A DNA stretch of 64,000 nucleotides. Source: Desulfopila sp. IMCC35006 (GTDB taxonomy: Bacteria; Desulfobacterota; Desulfobulbia; Desulfobulbales; Desulfocapsaceae). The stretch's first letter is position 1. The number at the start of each line of letters is the position of its first letter. The stretch spans positions 62,001 through 126,000 of the forward strand of contig NZ_SWCM01000007.1 in assembly GCF_005116645.1 (NCBI RefSeq). Reading direction: 5' to 3'. Both the position numbers and the translations under genes were made by a program. Positions 46,860 to 56,158 of this stretch are shown one piece after another. The notes under the pieces are model-generated. The model did not search any database. It was not told the origin of the DNA and saw nothing but the letters and a program-made list of their open reading frames with translations.

Positions 46860-49226
46860 ATGGAACAACCCCAAAATACAGATATTTTACGCTCGTTTGC
46901 AAGACCCCGTATGAGCTTTTGGCCAAGACGGATCCTGTACCGGGTGGTGCTGATGTTATCGGCCCTGATCGTCATTACCCTTGGCATTTTTGTGCTGGTC
47001 AATATGCCGTACCAGCGCAAGGCGGTTCTGGAGGCAATGGAATCGGAAGCGCGAAGCACTGTGACCTCCATCAGTCAGGTGACTTCAAGCTCGGTGATAA
47101 CCGAAGACTTTGCCACGGTTATCGAGCATTGCATGCTGGTCGTCGAGGAGAGTCCGTCAATCAGCTATGTGGTTATCACCCGAAATGACGGTTTTTCCCT
47201 CAGTTTTACAAAAACAGGATGGAGGGAAAATACTCTCAGCGGGCTTTGGGTGCCTGAGGGGGAGCGGATCGCCAGCAGCCGTTTTCTCAAGAGCGAATTT
47301 GCCGCTGATGAAGTGTACCACTATTCGACGCCATTCCAGTACTCCAGTATCGATTGGGGCTGGATCCATATCGGGCTTTCTCTTGATAAGTTCAAGGCCA
47401 ATATCCGGGCGCTGTATTTCCGCACCGCTCTGCTTGCCTTGTTCTGCCTCTTTTTCGGCATCATTGTCGCGCTTTATTTTGCCAGCAAGCTGACAAGGCC
47501 GATAGACACCCTTGCCCACGTGACCAAATTAGTTTCCCGGGGGGATCTGTCCGCCCGTACCGATATCAGAACAGGTGACGAACTGGAAGATCTTGGCCAA
47601 TCGTTTAATACCATGACCGAGAGATTGCAGACCGCACAGGAAGAGATGATTGCCGCCCGGGAGTACACGGAAAACATCATCAAATCAATGAATGACACCT
47701 TGATTGTGCTGTCCCCGGATGGTGTCATCGTGCGGGCCAACACCGCATCATCCAGGCTCCTTGGCTATGACGAGGGAGAGTTGATCGGCATGCATATGGA
47801 CAAAATTCTTCAACCATCTGCCACATGTTCTGGCGGGGATGCAGTTGCGTTCGATTTTACCGGAAGCTGTCCTGTCAAAGATTTCAGCAATGTGGAAACT
47901 TTCTATACGGATAAAGAAGGCCGGCAGATTCCGATAATTTTTTCCTCGTCCTTTTTACACGGCGATGATAATTCCGTGCAGGGCGTCGTCTGCGTCGGCC
48001 TTGATATTACCGCCCGAAAAGAGTTGGAGGAAACACTCCTCACTGCCAAGGATAACGCCGAGGCGGCCAATAAGGCGAAATCTCAGTTCCTGGCCAATAT
48101 GAGCCACGAAATCCGTACGCCGATGAATGGTGTTCTGGGACTGCTGAGTCTGCTGGTCGACACACCTCTGGCTGCCGAACAGCACAAAATGGTTCATATG
48201 GCGCACAGTTCTGCGGAGCAACTGCTGGAAATTATAAATAATATTCTGGATTTTTCCAAGATAGAGGCTGGTCGGCTGGAATTGCAGAAGGGTGATTTCA
48301 TACTCCGTGACATGATTCATGAACTGATTGACATGTTCTGGATCAAGATACAGGAAAGTGCCATCAACCTGGTGTATGAGGTTGACGAGAGCTTGCCTGT
48401 GGCAGTAAAAGGAGATGCCGTCCGCCTGCGTCAGATACTGATCAATCTGATCGGTAATGCCTTGAAGTTCACCAAAGCGGGCGAGGTGTCTCTCAGGGTT
48501 TTTCTGGTGGAGAAAACAGTCGACCATTTTCTGCTTCGTTTTGAAGTTCGAGATACCGGCCCTGGAATTCCGCCGGATAAGCAGCGGATCATTTTTGATG
48601 CTTTTTCCCAGGCTGATGATACCATGGCACGGCGTTACGAAGGGACCGGCCTTGGCCTGACGATCTCCCGGGAACTGGTGGAGGCGATGGATGGCAGTAT
48701 TGGTGTTCAGAGCGAAATGGGCAAAGGATCGCAGTTCTGGTTCACCATTCGCGTAGAGCACGCAGAAGCCGCAGATATTGACCCGGTCCCTGCCGACGCC
48801 AGCGAGAGACACGAGGAGTCTGCCAGTACGTATACACCGAGAGTACTGCTGGCGGAAGACAATCTGACGAATCAGGTATTTGCGACGCTGGTGCTTGAGG
48901 CACTCCAATGCGAGGTGGACGTGGCCAATAATGGGCGTGAGGCTGTAGATGCGGTATTCAGCAGGGAGTACGATCTGGTTTTAATGGATTGCCAGATGCC
49001 GGAAATTGATGGCTATGAGGCTACCGGGATCATCAGGCGGAATGAGCTGGAACGCAATGGTGCCGGGCGTCGTGCCATTATCATCGCCCTGACCGCCAAC
49101 GCTATTGACGGAGATCGGGAGCGCTGCCTTGCGGCAGGGATGGACGATTATCTGACCAAACCGTTTACCTTGCCTCAGATACAAGCCCTTCTGCATCGCT
49201 GGCAAACCGTACCGACCAGGAATTGA
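46860..49226 (+). CDS. HAMP-PAS hybrid histidine kinase (module 4)
   Basis: 788 residues. TM1 is about 27-49, a periplasmic domain of about 140 residues follows, and TM2 is about 183-205 with HAMP (SKLTRPIDTLAHVTKLVSRG). PAS (about 270-385, NDTLIVLSPDGVIVRANT), HisKA with His416 ([12 protein letters not shown]), HATPase (RDTGPGIP, GTGLGLTI) and one receiver with Asp710 (MDCQMPEIDG) complete it. Unlike the kinases of modules 1-3 it has only one receiver and no Hpt, so a separate Hpt protein would be needed for a relay. No output gene is adjacent. It ends before a strong hairpin at 49319. Confidence 0.92.
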   Translation: MEQPQNTDILRSFARPRMSFWPRRILYRVVLMLSALIVITLGIFVLVNMPYQRKAVLEAMESEARSTVTSISQVTSSSVITEDFATVIEHCMLVVEESPSISYVVITRNDGFSLSFTKTGWRENTLSGLWVPEGERIASSRFLKSEFAADEVYHYSTPFQYSSIDWGWIHIGLSLDKFKANIRALYFRTALLALFCLFFGIIVALYFASKLTRPIDTLAHVTKLVSRGDLSARTDIRTGDELEDLGQSFNTMTERLQTAQEEMIAAREYTENIIKSMNDTLIVLSPDGVIVRANTASSRLLGYDEGELIGMHMDKILQPSATCSGGDAVAFDFTGSCPVKDFSNVETFYTDKEGRQIPIIFSSSFLHGDDNSVQGVVCVGLDITARKELEETLLTAKDNAEAANKAKSQFLANMSHEIRTPMNGVLGLLSLLVDTPLAAEQHKMVHMAHSSAEQLLEIINNILDFSKIEAGRLELQKGDFILRDMIHELIDMFWIKIQESAINLVYEVDESLPVAVKGDAVRLRQILINLIGNALKFTKAGEVSLRVFLVEKTVDHFLLRFEVRDTGPGIPPDKQRIIFDAFSQADDTMARRYEGTGLGLTISRELVEAMDGSIGVQSEMGKGSQFWFTIRVEHAEAADIDPVPADASERHEESASTYTPRVLLAEDNLTNQVFATLVLEALQCEVDVANNGREAVDAVFSREYDLVLMDCQMPEIDGYEATGIIRRNELERNGAGRRAIIIALTANAIDGDRERCLAAGMDDYLTKPFTLPQIQALLHRWQTVPTRN

Positions 49227-49318
49227 CAATATTGCCTGGCGCAACGGACGCAGAGCGATGGTTCGCATCTGGTACAACCATGGCAGTGCCGGTCGGCTGC
49301 TTGTCTTCAATGTTCAGG

Positions 49319-49350
49319 CGATGCCGCTGCGTGTGGCAGCAGCGGCATCG
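49319..49350. terminator. Bidirectional terminator-like hairpin between module 4 and accDA
   Basis: A perfect 12-bp GC-rich stem (49319-49330 with 49339-49350) and an 8-base loop lie between the convergent kinase and carboxyltransferase genes, 14 bases before the latter's stop. Confidence 0.65.
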
Positions 49351-49363
49351 CTGTCAGTTGTTC

Positions 49364-51643
49364 TTATCGATAGTACAGGCTTGGGCTGCCCATGGTCAAC
49401 AGGGCCTTGTGCAGGTTTCTTCTGAATTCCCGACGGTCCCATATGCCCTGAATATGCCCGCGCTTCAGGGCATTTTTGGCCGAATGATAGTCCGGCGGGA
49501 TGTCTGCCCCGGTGGTTTCCCGGATGACCCGCGGTCCGGCAAAGCCGACCCGGCTTGATCTGATGGCAAACTGGTAGGGCGAGCAGCCGAGAAAGGAGGC
49601 GACCGGTCCGGCGTAGGAGTTGTTGTCGTACACTACCAGGTACAATCCTCCGGCATCGATATATTCCCGAACCGCCATGGTACATTTGGGCATCTGGGTG
49701 ACGCCCAGGGTACCTTCCTGGATGCGGATGCCGCCGGTGGTGTGGATATAGGCCAGGAAAGGTCGTTTCTTGCGTCTGGCAAGAGCACAGGCCTGGGCGA
49801 ATTTCTCACCCTCGGCTGAACCCACCGTGCCGTTCCGAAAATCGGAATACAGCATGGCGACAATGATCTGAATGCCATTGATCTTGGCATGGAAGGTCAT
49901 ATTGCCCGAGCGTTTGCCGGTCTTGTCCTTGGCCCGCTGCAGCCGTTCGGTGAATCCAGTGTAATTAAGCGGATTCCCTGAAGTTATTTCAGAGTTGAAC
50001 TGGCGGATTGAGTTGGGGTCGAAGATGTTTTTCAGATACCACTGGTGTTCCAGCGGGAAATGGTGGCCACAGGTCTCGCAGACCCCGGCAAATTCGCCAT
50101 AAAGATCCGGGATCCACAGATCTTTGCAGCCATATTTTTCGGCATTGGGACAACTCACCGTCCGGTCGATGTTGGCCAGCGGGCTGGTGTAGGTGTCGGT
50201 GAGTTCCAGCGGGTCAACCCGTCTCGTCTGGTTCTCCTGTTGATTGCCTCCCCCGGTATAGGTAATCAGGCGCTGTGGCTTTTCGGTCTTTTTCTTGCCA
50301 AAGAGGTCGATAAAAGCGGTTATCGGTTCGGTAATGCGCTTCAACATGACCGAGCTCTCACCCGACACGTCGTTTAGCACCTTTTTTACCTGCCGCTTGT
50401 GATTTTTCATAATATCATAGCGCAGGGTGTAATAGACCTTTTCGGTTTTTACCTTGGCCAGGTTATAGATGCCTTCCTCCGCCTCGGCCTGCCCCATAAA
50501 GCCGTTCTTGCCCATCGTCAGATATTTTTTTGAGCGGGCGGAAAGGAGTCTTTTGATTTCCTCTTTGTTGAGATCCCACGGCACCTCGACCTGAAGTTCT
50601 TCTTCATTGGCAGGCTTATGCTTCTTTCGCCGGATTTCATAGGTTCGCAGTGTGCTGAAACTCTTGGTCGAAAGGACAATCTTGTCTGTCGCCCGCAGCA
50701 TTTCGGCACGAAGCTTGGCAAAAAAAGCAAAGTCATCCCGTCTTGCGCCGAGGAGCGGTTCGTAGATGATGCGGTCGATAGTCCCTTTTTCGAGATTATC
50801 CCTGGCGGTCAATTTGAGCCGGTCGGCACAGACCTCGATCAACTCTTTGGGCACCTTGGAGCCCTCGCGGATTTTGCCTTCAATGGCGGCGGCGCCTTCC
50901 GGGGAAATGACCGAATAATAGCCATGCGATGCCATGATCCGATAATCGGAGAGGCCGATGGCCTCTGCACCACCCGAGCCTCCTTCGGAGATCATCGAAA
51001 TCATCGGGACCCTGAGTTTGGTCATGGCATATATATTTCTGGCAATCTGCTGCGCCGCGCCCGAGCCTTCTTCGACCGGGTAGGAGCCGGGGGTGAAGAT
51101 ATAGAAATGGATGGGAATCCCTTCCGTCTCGGCAACCTTCATGTACCGAAGGGCTTTTTCGTTGCCCTGGGGCTTACAGGAGCCACCGTTGCGAAACTCT
51201 TCGCCATGCCCTGTTTCCTGACCAATGACCATGACCGAGGCGGTATAGGGTTTATTCTTGATCCGCCTGGTAATGGTGGCTTTGGCACAGATCATCGCCG
51301 GATCAACATTGGTATCGCCCTCGCCGCCCAGCTCCGTGTAATCCTCATACACATTTTCCAGGATATCTTTGAGGCTGAACCGCTGAATCGAGCGGACGAT
51401 CCGGACCCGTTCCATCGGTGTCAGATGTTCTTCGGCCCGTTCCTCGAGAAAAGAAATCGACTCATTGAGCTTTCGGATCTCTGCCGCCAGCTGTTCCTCG
51501 GTGAAGTCATAGACGGTTTGTTTGAGCTGGTCGCAATTTTTCTTGAAACCATCCAGATTCCCCCAGTTGGAAAAATCCTTTATCTGGAGCAGGTAATTGA
51601 TCCGCTCTTCTATTTTCAATAGCTGCTTGAGTAATTCTTTCAT
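49364..51643 (-). CDS. Acetyl-CoA carboxylase carboxyltransferase, alpha and beta fused in one chain
   Basis: A 759-residue cytosolic enzyme that transfers CO2 from biotin to acetyl-CoA. The N-terminal half is AccA-like (SEGGSGGAEAIGLSDY and YSVISPEGAAAIEG). The C-terminal half is AccD-like, with a cysteine cluster (SCPNAEKYGC and VCETCGHHFP) that should bind zinc, then GGIRIQEGTLGVTQM and VGFAGPRVIRETTG. The order alpha-then-beta in one chain is unusual compared with separate accA and accD. The frame runs 47 codons further upstream through a hairpin region, but the ATG at 51643 starts the recognisable helical AccA N-terminus. The biotin carboxylase gene lies upstream. No biotin carrier gene is in the window. 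Confidence 0.9.
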   Translation of the reverse strand: MKELLKQLLKIEERINYLLQIKDFSNWGNLDGFKKNCDQLKQTVYDFTEEQLAAEIRKLNESISFLEERAEEHLTPMERVRIVRSIQRFSLKDILENVYEDYTELGGEGDTNVDPAMICAKATITRRIKNKPYTASVMVIGQETGHGEEFRNGGSCKPQGNEKALRYMKVAETEGIPIHFYIFTPGSYPVEEGSGAAQQIARNIYAMTKLRVPMISMISEGGSGGAEAIGLSDYRIMASHGYYSVISPEGAAAIEGKIREGSKVPKELIEVCADRLKLTARDNLEKGTIDRIIYEPLLGARRDDFAFFAKLRAEMLRATDKIVLSTKSFSTLRTYEIRRKKHKPANEEELQVEVPWDLNKEEIKRLLSARSKKYLTMGKNGFMGQAEAEEGIYNLAKVKTEKVYYTLRYDIMKNHKRQVKKVLNDVSGESSVMLKRITEPITAFIDLFGKKKTEKPQRLITYTGGGNQQENQTRRVDPLELTDTYTSPLANIDRTVSCPNAEKYGCKDLWIPDLYGEFAGVCETCGHHFPLEHQWYLKNIFDPNSIRQFNSEITSGNPLNYTGFTERLQRAKDKTGKRSGNMTFHAKINGIQIIVAMLYSDFRNGTVGSAEGEKFAQACALARRKKRPFLAYIHTTGGIRIQEGTLGVTQMPKCTMAVREYIDAGGLYLVVYDNNSYAGPVASFLGCSPYQFAIRSSRVGFAGPRVIRETTGADIPPDYHSAKNALKRGHIQGIWDRREFRRNLHKALLTMGSPSLYYR

Positions 51644-51712
51644 GTTGAAACTATGTTTTGATATCGTTGATTGATAGCGTAGTAATCCCGATAAAAGGGA
51701 AATATGAAGAAT

Positions 51713-51751
51713 CCCCCTCAGGGGGACTCTGTATAGTCCCCCCTGAGGGGG
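51713..51751. repeat. Long GC-rich hairpin between accC and accDA
   Basis: 51713-51728 pairs with 51735-51751 (about 16 bp with one bulged C) across the loop CTGTAT. Each arm is itself a CCCCC/GGGGG palindrome. It is transcribed if accC and accDA share an mRNA and could act as attenuator, processing site or RNA stabiliser. Confidence 0.6.
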
Positions 51752-51754
51752 ATA

Positions 51755-51813
51755 AGTACCTTGAAACAGATTGTTTTCTTGCAAAAAAGCAAGAAGGTAA
51801 TCTGTACGGTACT
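51755..51813 (-). repeat. Second long hairpin overlapping the accC stop codon
   Basis: Three nested complementary blocks: AGTACC/GGTACT, ACAGATT/AATCTGT and TTCTTGC/GCAAGAA, closed by an A-rich loop. It directly adjoins the GC-rich hairpin and reaches into the accC stop (51812-51814). Confidence 0.6.
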
Positions 51814-53215
51814 AAAAAGCGAGCAGGCGATCCAGATTATTTTTAAGGTAGTCGAGATTGGTGATAATCGGTTTATTATGTGAATCTTTACCACGGATAA
51901 CGGTTTCATCGATAAATCGAGCCGCTTTAAGTTTGGCGTCGTCCATCGAGTCTCCCCAGACGAGAGCAAGTGCCAGATTCGGGTCAAAATCGCTGGGAAT
52001 CGGGTACGGTCTGTCGCTGGGAACATGGGAATACACGACAGACCAGGGATGGTCGGGAAATTTGAACTCGGTAATCGTGCCGATCCAAGGGGCAAACCCT
52101 CGGCGGGTATCTTCCGCGACGATACGCAGTTCAATGGCGGCACCTTTGAATTTCACTGCATTCTGTTTGTAACCGATTCGGTTGCCAAGTCCCAGGCGGA
52201 TCTGCTCGCGAATAAGATTTGGCTGTTCCCCGCCAATATAACTGATTCTCGCCGAGATATCATTTTCTACCTGGATGCGGGTGTTGACCTCCAGGAGATA
52301 GGGCTGACCGGATCTGCTGATGATCCATTCCCAGGTGCCGACATTGTCATATTTGACGTAATCCGCCAGCTTAAGCGAGTATTTGACGATCTGGTCGAGA
52401 AGTTTCTTTTCGTCAAAGTCGTACTCGAAGCAGGAGTCGTGAAAACCGGGTGCTGCCTCGACGCGCTTTTGTCGACCTGTGGACTGAATGGTGCAGTTTC
52501 TTGAGCTGAAATGGATTCGTTCGCCAAATTTAGAGCAGACGAGCTGTACTTCCAGGTGGTTGTAATCACGAAGACATTGTTCAATGAGCACACCGCCATC
52601 GCCAAACTGTCTCTTGGCGTAATTCTGCAACTGCCTGTATATTCTGCGGAACTGTTCGATCTCCGTCACTTCTTCTATGCCCATGCCGCCGCCACCGGCT
52701 GCTGCCTTGACAAGAATTGATGGATTGTCGATCCCGTTCTGTCGCTGGTCGTCAAGGAGTCCTGCGGCAATCTCTTCTGCCTCCATCTCGTTATAGATGG
52801 GGGCATCCGTACCAGGAATGGTCGGAATACCGAGTTTATTGGCGATTCGCTTGGTATTGATCTTGTCGCCAAGATCTCTGATTACTTCCCAGTTCGGGCC
52901 GATAAAGGTAAGGGGCCGGTCGCGGATGGTCGCCCGCCTGGCAAAACGGAAATCCTCCGAAAAGAACCCGTAACCGGGGTGGATGGCTGTGCATCCACTA
53001 TGGTCGGCAACGGCGAAGATATCGTTGGGTTCGGTGTAACTGGTAATGCGCCATGCGTTCTGTTCCGGACCGCTGGTGATATTTCGGCGAACATGCTCCG
53101 AATCCTTGTCTGCTTCGGTGTAAACAACTACATAATCGAGATCAAGATCCTTGCAGGCATTCATGATCCGAATAGCTATCTCACCACGATTGGCTATAAG
53201 AACCTTTCCTTCCAA
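51812..53215 (-). CDS. accC: Biotin carboxylase (divergent AccC)
   Basis: A 467-residue ATP-grasp enzyme that carboxylates biotin. It starts KVLIANRGEIAIRIMNACK, has HPGYGFFSED, the glycine-rich loop KAAAGGGGMGIEEV, and the catalytic region NHLEVQLV with EVNTRIQVEND. Canonical enzymes have EMNTRLQVEHPVTE, so the HPVTE part is replaced by NDISA, and the usual GERDCSIQRRHQK loop reads SSRNCTIQSTGRQK. It is therefore a distinct subfamily. The start is TTG with GAGGA six bases upstream. It is the upstream partner of the fused carboxyltransferase. Confidence 0.85.
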   Translation of the reverse strand: MEGKVLIANRGEIAIRIMNACKDLDLDYVVVYTEADKDSEHVRRNITSGPEQNAWRITSYTEPNDIFAVADHSGCTAIHPGYGFFSEDFRFARRATIRDRPLTFIGPNWEVIRDLGDKINTKRIANKLGIPTIPGTDAPIYNEMEAEEIAAGLLDDQRQNGIDNPSILVKAAAGGGGMGIEEVTEIEQFRRIYRQLQNYAKRQFGDGGVLIEQCLRDYNHLEVQLVCSKFGERIHFSSRNCTIQSTGRQKRVEAAPGFHDSCFEYDFDEKKLLDQIVKYSLKLADYVKYDNVGTWEWIISRSGQPYLLEVNTRIQVENDISARISYIGGEQPNLIREQIRLGLGNRIGYKQNAVKFKGAAIELRIVAEDTRRGFAPWIGTITEFKFPDHPWSVVYSHVPSDRPYPIPSDFDPNLALALVWGDSMDDAKLKAARFIDETVIRGKDSHNKPIITNLDYLKNNLDRLLAF

Positions 53216-53668
53216 ACTGTTCCTCGTCTAGTATTAATACGTTAATTATTATCCTGAAACCGGCGAGTGTTTTCCTGTTATTTCTTGCGAATACACACTA
53301 TTTATACTATATGAAATCGACGCTACTATAGTCATGCGAGGCGGATTAGAAAAGAAAAATTATACTCTGGCAACTGGTTTTACAATGTACCAGACCTCAT
53401 CTCAGGGAAATCGCTTGTTTCTGCTTGACAGTATAATCGTGTTGAACCTTAATAATCCTGAATATTTGTAAGCGGGATGTTGATTTTTTCATCCGCGATG
53501 TTATCTATCTAGATTATAATTTTTTTCCGAAGGCGCGGTAAGTTACGTTTTTTACCTGACCATCGTGTTAAAGTGAAATGTTGCGAGTTTATTTTTTTAA
53601 AGGCGGCTTTTTATCCTGCCTCCCGAACAACTACCGATAGTCGGCATACAGGGCACCTCATCTGCACA
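53216..53668. promoter_or_regulatory. Divergent promoter region between accC and the CorC-like gene
   Basis: About 450 AT-rich bases. A plausible plus-strand sigma-70 promoter is TTGACA (53425-53430) with TTAATA 18 bases on (53449-53454), and an isolated TATAAT lies at 53515-53520. On the minus strand GAGGA serves accC. No small gene was recognised; codons 53573-53668 upstream of the CorC-like start look non-coding. Confidence 0.4.
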
Positions 53669-54547
53669 ATGGACAACGACGATACAGAACATGAAGAACA
53701 GCAGAACAACCAGAGAAAAGGTTTTCTCCAGAAATTATTAACAGCGATATCCTTCAGGAAGCCAGGCACAAAGGAAGATCTGGAACACGATATTCAGGAG
53801 CTTCTTGAAGAAGGCGAAGAGCATGGTTTGATCTCCCAGCTCGAGGAGAGAATGATCAATTCCATCCTCGAGTTTCGCGAGACCTATGCCTCGGAGATAA
53901 TGACTCCGGCGGCGGAAGTTGTCTCGTTTGATGAGTCGGCGCCGATGTCAGAGCTTATAGAAATAGTTACGGAGAGCGGTTTTACCCGAATCCCCGTGTA
54001 CCGGGGCAACCCCGACCGGGTCATCGGCGCGATCCACGCTAAAGATCTGCTCAGGCTCTGTTCCCGTCCTTCAACGGAGCCCGTTGATCTGTCGGGCTAT
54101 TTGCGGCCGGTCTACTTTATCTCGGAGTCAAAACCGATTGTCGATCTGTTGCGTGAGTTTCAGAAACGCAAAGTGCACATGGCCATGGTCACCGATGAGT
54201 TTGGGGCGGTGCGGGGCCTGATCACCTTGGAGGATATACTTGAGGAGATTGTCGGCGAGATTGACGATGAGTACGATGAAGACGAACATACCCTGGAAGT
54301 GATAGATGAGCATACCGTCCAGGTGCACGCCTGGGTCGATATTGAAAAAATCGAGGACCATTTTTCTATTGAACTCCCTGAAGGTCCCTATGAATCGGTG
54401 GGAGGACTGGTGATTCATCTGTTGGGGCGGCTGGCGATTACCGGCGACAGCGTTGAAATTGCCGGCTGTCGGTTTGATGTGCAAAGCGCTGATGCCAGGC
54501 AGATAAAGATGGTCCGGGTAAGTCAGTTAGTACCCCAGAACGAATAA
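53669..54547 (+). CDS. CorC/HlyC-family CBS-domain protein (YbeX-like)
   Basis: About 292 residues, cytosolic. An acidic N-terminal helix (LEHDIQELLEEGEEHG) is followed by MINSILEFRETYASEIMTP, two CBS domains (FTRIPVYRGNPDRVIGAIHAKDLL and MAMVTDEFGAVRGLITLEDILEEIVGEI), and a CorC_HlyC domain (VGGLVIHLLGRLAITGD). The DUF21 membrane domain is absent, as in E. coli YbeX/CorC. Such proteins have been linked to Mg/Co resistance and ribosome maturation. It sits directly before lnt with a 5-base gap, as ybeX does in E. coli. Confidence 0.9.
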   Translation: MDNDDTEHEEQQNNQRKGFLQKLLTAISFRKPGTKEDLEHDIQELLEEGEEHGLISQLEERMINSILEFRETYASEIMTPAAEVVSFDESAPMSELIEIVTESGFTRIPVYRGNPDRVIGAIHAKDLLRLCSRPSTEPVDLSGYLRPVYFISESKPIVDLLREFQKRKVHMAMVTDEFGAVRGLITLEDILEEIVGEIDDEYDEDEHTLEVIDEHTVQVHAWVDIEKIEDHFSIELPEGPYESVGGLVIHLLGRLAITGDSVEIAGCRFDVQSADARQIKMVRVSQLVPQNE

Positions 54548-54552
54548 CAGTC

Positions 54553-56118
54553 GTGGCATTTTTTCGCAGTAGCTCTTTTTTCCTGTCTGTTCTGACCAGC
54601 CTGCTGCTCTGGGTTTCTTTTCCGGGGGGCGGGGAGATCTGGCCGATACTCCTTGTGGCACTCATTCCCCTGCTCTATAGCCTGTTCGGTGTAAACACTC
54701 GGAGCGCCATCTTCTGTGGACTGAGCTGCGGCCTGGTGCATTTCACCCTGCTCCTCTACTGGATAGTTACTGTCCTTAGTAAATATGGAGGACTGCACTG
54801 GTTCCTCGCGGTTCCGGCCTTGCTTCTTCTCGCTCTGTACATGAGCTTGTATTTTGCGCTTTTCGCCCTGCTTGCCCGCTTTATTCTTCTGGTCTTTCCT
54901 GCCGCCGTTTCGGTGTGGCTGCTGCCCGCACTGTGGGTAGGCGTCGACTGGCTGCGAGCCGTGTTGTTTACCGGTTTTCCATGGATGGACCTCGGCTATG
55001 GTCTCTTCGAAGTTCCGGTGCTTGTGCAGATTGCCGATCTTGTCGGGCACTACGGGGTGACCTTTCTTGTCGTGTTGGTCAATACCTGCCTGATGCTGAT
55101 TCTCAGATTGATTGTCACCAGGAAAACTTCCGTTGTTACATATGCTTTTGTTCTGGTTCCCGTACTTTGTCTGCTTGGCGGAGCGGGTGCGTATTCAACT
55201 AACCGCTTTGCCGAGGAGCAGCAGACAAGTGCGGCCCCGGATACCCCGAGAATTACTGTAGGAATTGTTCAGGGAAATGTTGATCAGAGTGTTAAATGGT
55301 CACCGGCCCAGCAGCAGGATACAGTGGAAAACTACCTGCGCCAGACGCAGGCGCTCTTTGTCTCTTCCCATCCGTCGCTTGTCGTCTGGCCGGAGACCGC
55401 TCTTCCTTTTTACCCGCCGTCCAGTGAATACATGCAACTCCTCAGGGACATGGTGGCGGGCAATAGTTTTGCTCTTTTAACCGGTGCTCCCTGGTACGAA
55501 ATTATTGACCGAAAGGAAAAAAAAGTAAATTTTTTCAACAGTGCACTGCTTCTGCAACCGGACGGGCAGTACGGCGGTAAATATTATAAAACGCATCTTG
55601 TCCCTTTTGGCGAATATGTCCCGCTCAAGAAGTTTTTGCCTTTTCTGGCGCCATTAGTCGAGGCGGTGGGGGATTTCCGTGTTGGCAGAATTGAGCACCC
55701 TTTAACCTGGCAGCAGGCAAGGGCCGGGGTTCTCATCTGTTTTGAGTCGGTATTTCCCGATTTATCGCGTCAATGGGTATTGGCAGGAGCGAATATGCTG
55801 GTTAATTTGACGAATGACGCCTGGTATGGTAAGTCGAGTGCCCCGCATCACAGTCTCGCCATGGCGGTACTCCGGGCGGTGGAAACCAGACGCAGCCTGG
55901 TGCGATCGGCAAACACTGGAATATCCGCCTTTGTCAGCCCGGCAGGGACGATCCTCAGGCAGTCAGAGCTGTTCGTGCCCTGGGCTGCGACATCAGAGGT
56001 CACGCTCAGTCAAGAGCTGACAATCTGGGCCCGCTATGGCTATCTGTTCGCTCCTTTCTGCCTGTTGGCAGGCCTTCTTGGCGGGCTGATCGCGGCGGCG
56101 AAGAGACGATGGGCCTGA
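54553..56118 (+). CDS. lnt: Apolipoprotein N-acyltransferase
   Basis: A 521-residue inner-membrane enzyme that adds the third acyl chain to lipoproteins. About six N-terminal TM helices (1-210) precede a periplasmic nitrilase domain with the triad Glu281 (VVWPETALPFY), Lys346 (YYKTHLVPFGEY) and Cys396 (GVLICFESVF). LTNDAWYGKSSAPHHS and RSANTGISAF follow, then a final TM helix. The GTG start lies 5 bases after the CorC-like stop, so the two are cotranscribed. Confidence 0.95.
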   Translation: MAFFRSSSFFLSVLTSLLLWVSFPGGGEIWPILLVALIPLLYSLFGVNTRSAIFCGLSCGLVHFTLLLYWIVTVLSKYGGLHWFLAVPALLLLALYMSLYFALFALLARFILLVFPAAVSVWLLPALWVGVDWLRAVLFTGFPWMDLGYGLFEVPVLVQIADLVGHYGVTFLVVLVNTCLMLILRLIVTRKTSVVTYAFVLVPVLCLLGGAGAYSTNRFAEEQQTSAAPDTPRITVGIVQGNVDQSVKWSPAQQQDTVENYLRQTQALFVSSHPSLVVWPETALPFYPPSSEYMQLLRDMVAGNSFALLTGAPWYEIIDRKEKKVNFFNSALLLQPDGQYGGKYYKTHLVPFGEYVPLKKFLPFLAPLVEAVGDFRVGRIEHPLTWQQARAGVLICFESVFPDLSRQWVLAGANMLVNLTNDAWYGKSSAPHHSLAMAVLRAVETRRSLVRSANTGISAFVSPAGTILRQSELFVPWAATSEVTLSQELTIWARYGYLFAPFCLLAGLLGGLIAAAKRRWA

Positions 56119-56158
56119 AAGGTAATTTTAAAATATAAAAGCATTAAGGTAAAAAAAT

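Noticed and set aside
47955-48908. 317-codon minus-strand open frame
   Set aside because: Antisense to the module 4 kinase HisKA-HATPase region, with low-complexity His/Gln/Arg-rich translation.
50618-51622. 334-codon plus-strand open frame
   Set aside because: Antisense to the fused carboxyltransferase, which has clear family motifs along this stretch.
53573-53668. Upstream extension of the CorC-like gene
   Set aside because: The extra 32 residues are cysteine-rich and unlike the family; the ATG at 53669 starts the acidic N-terminus typical of it.
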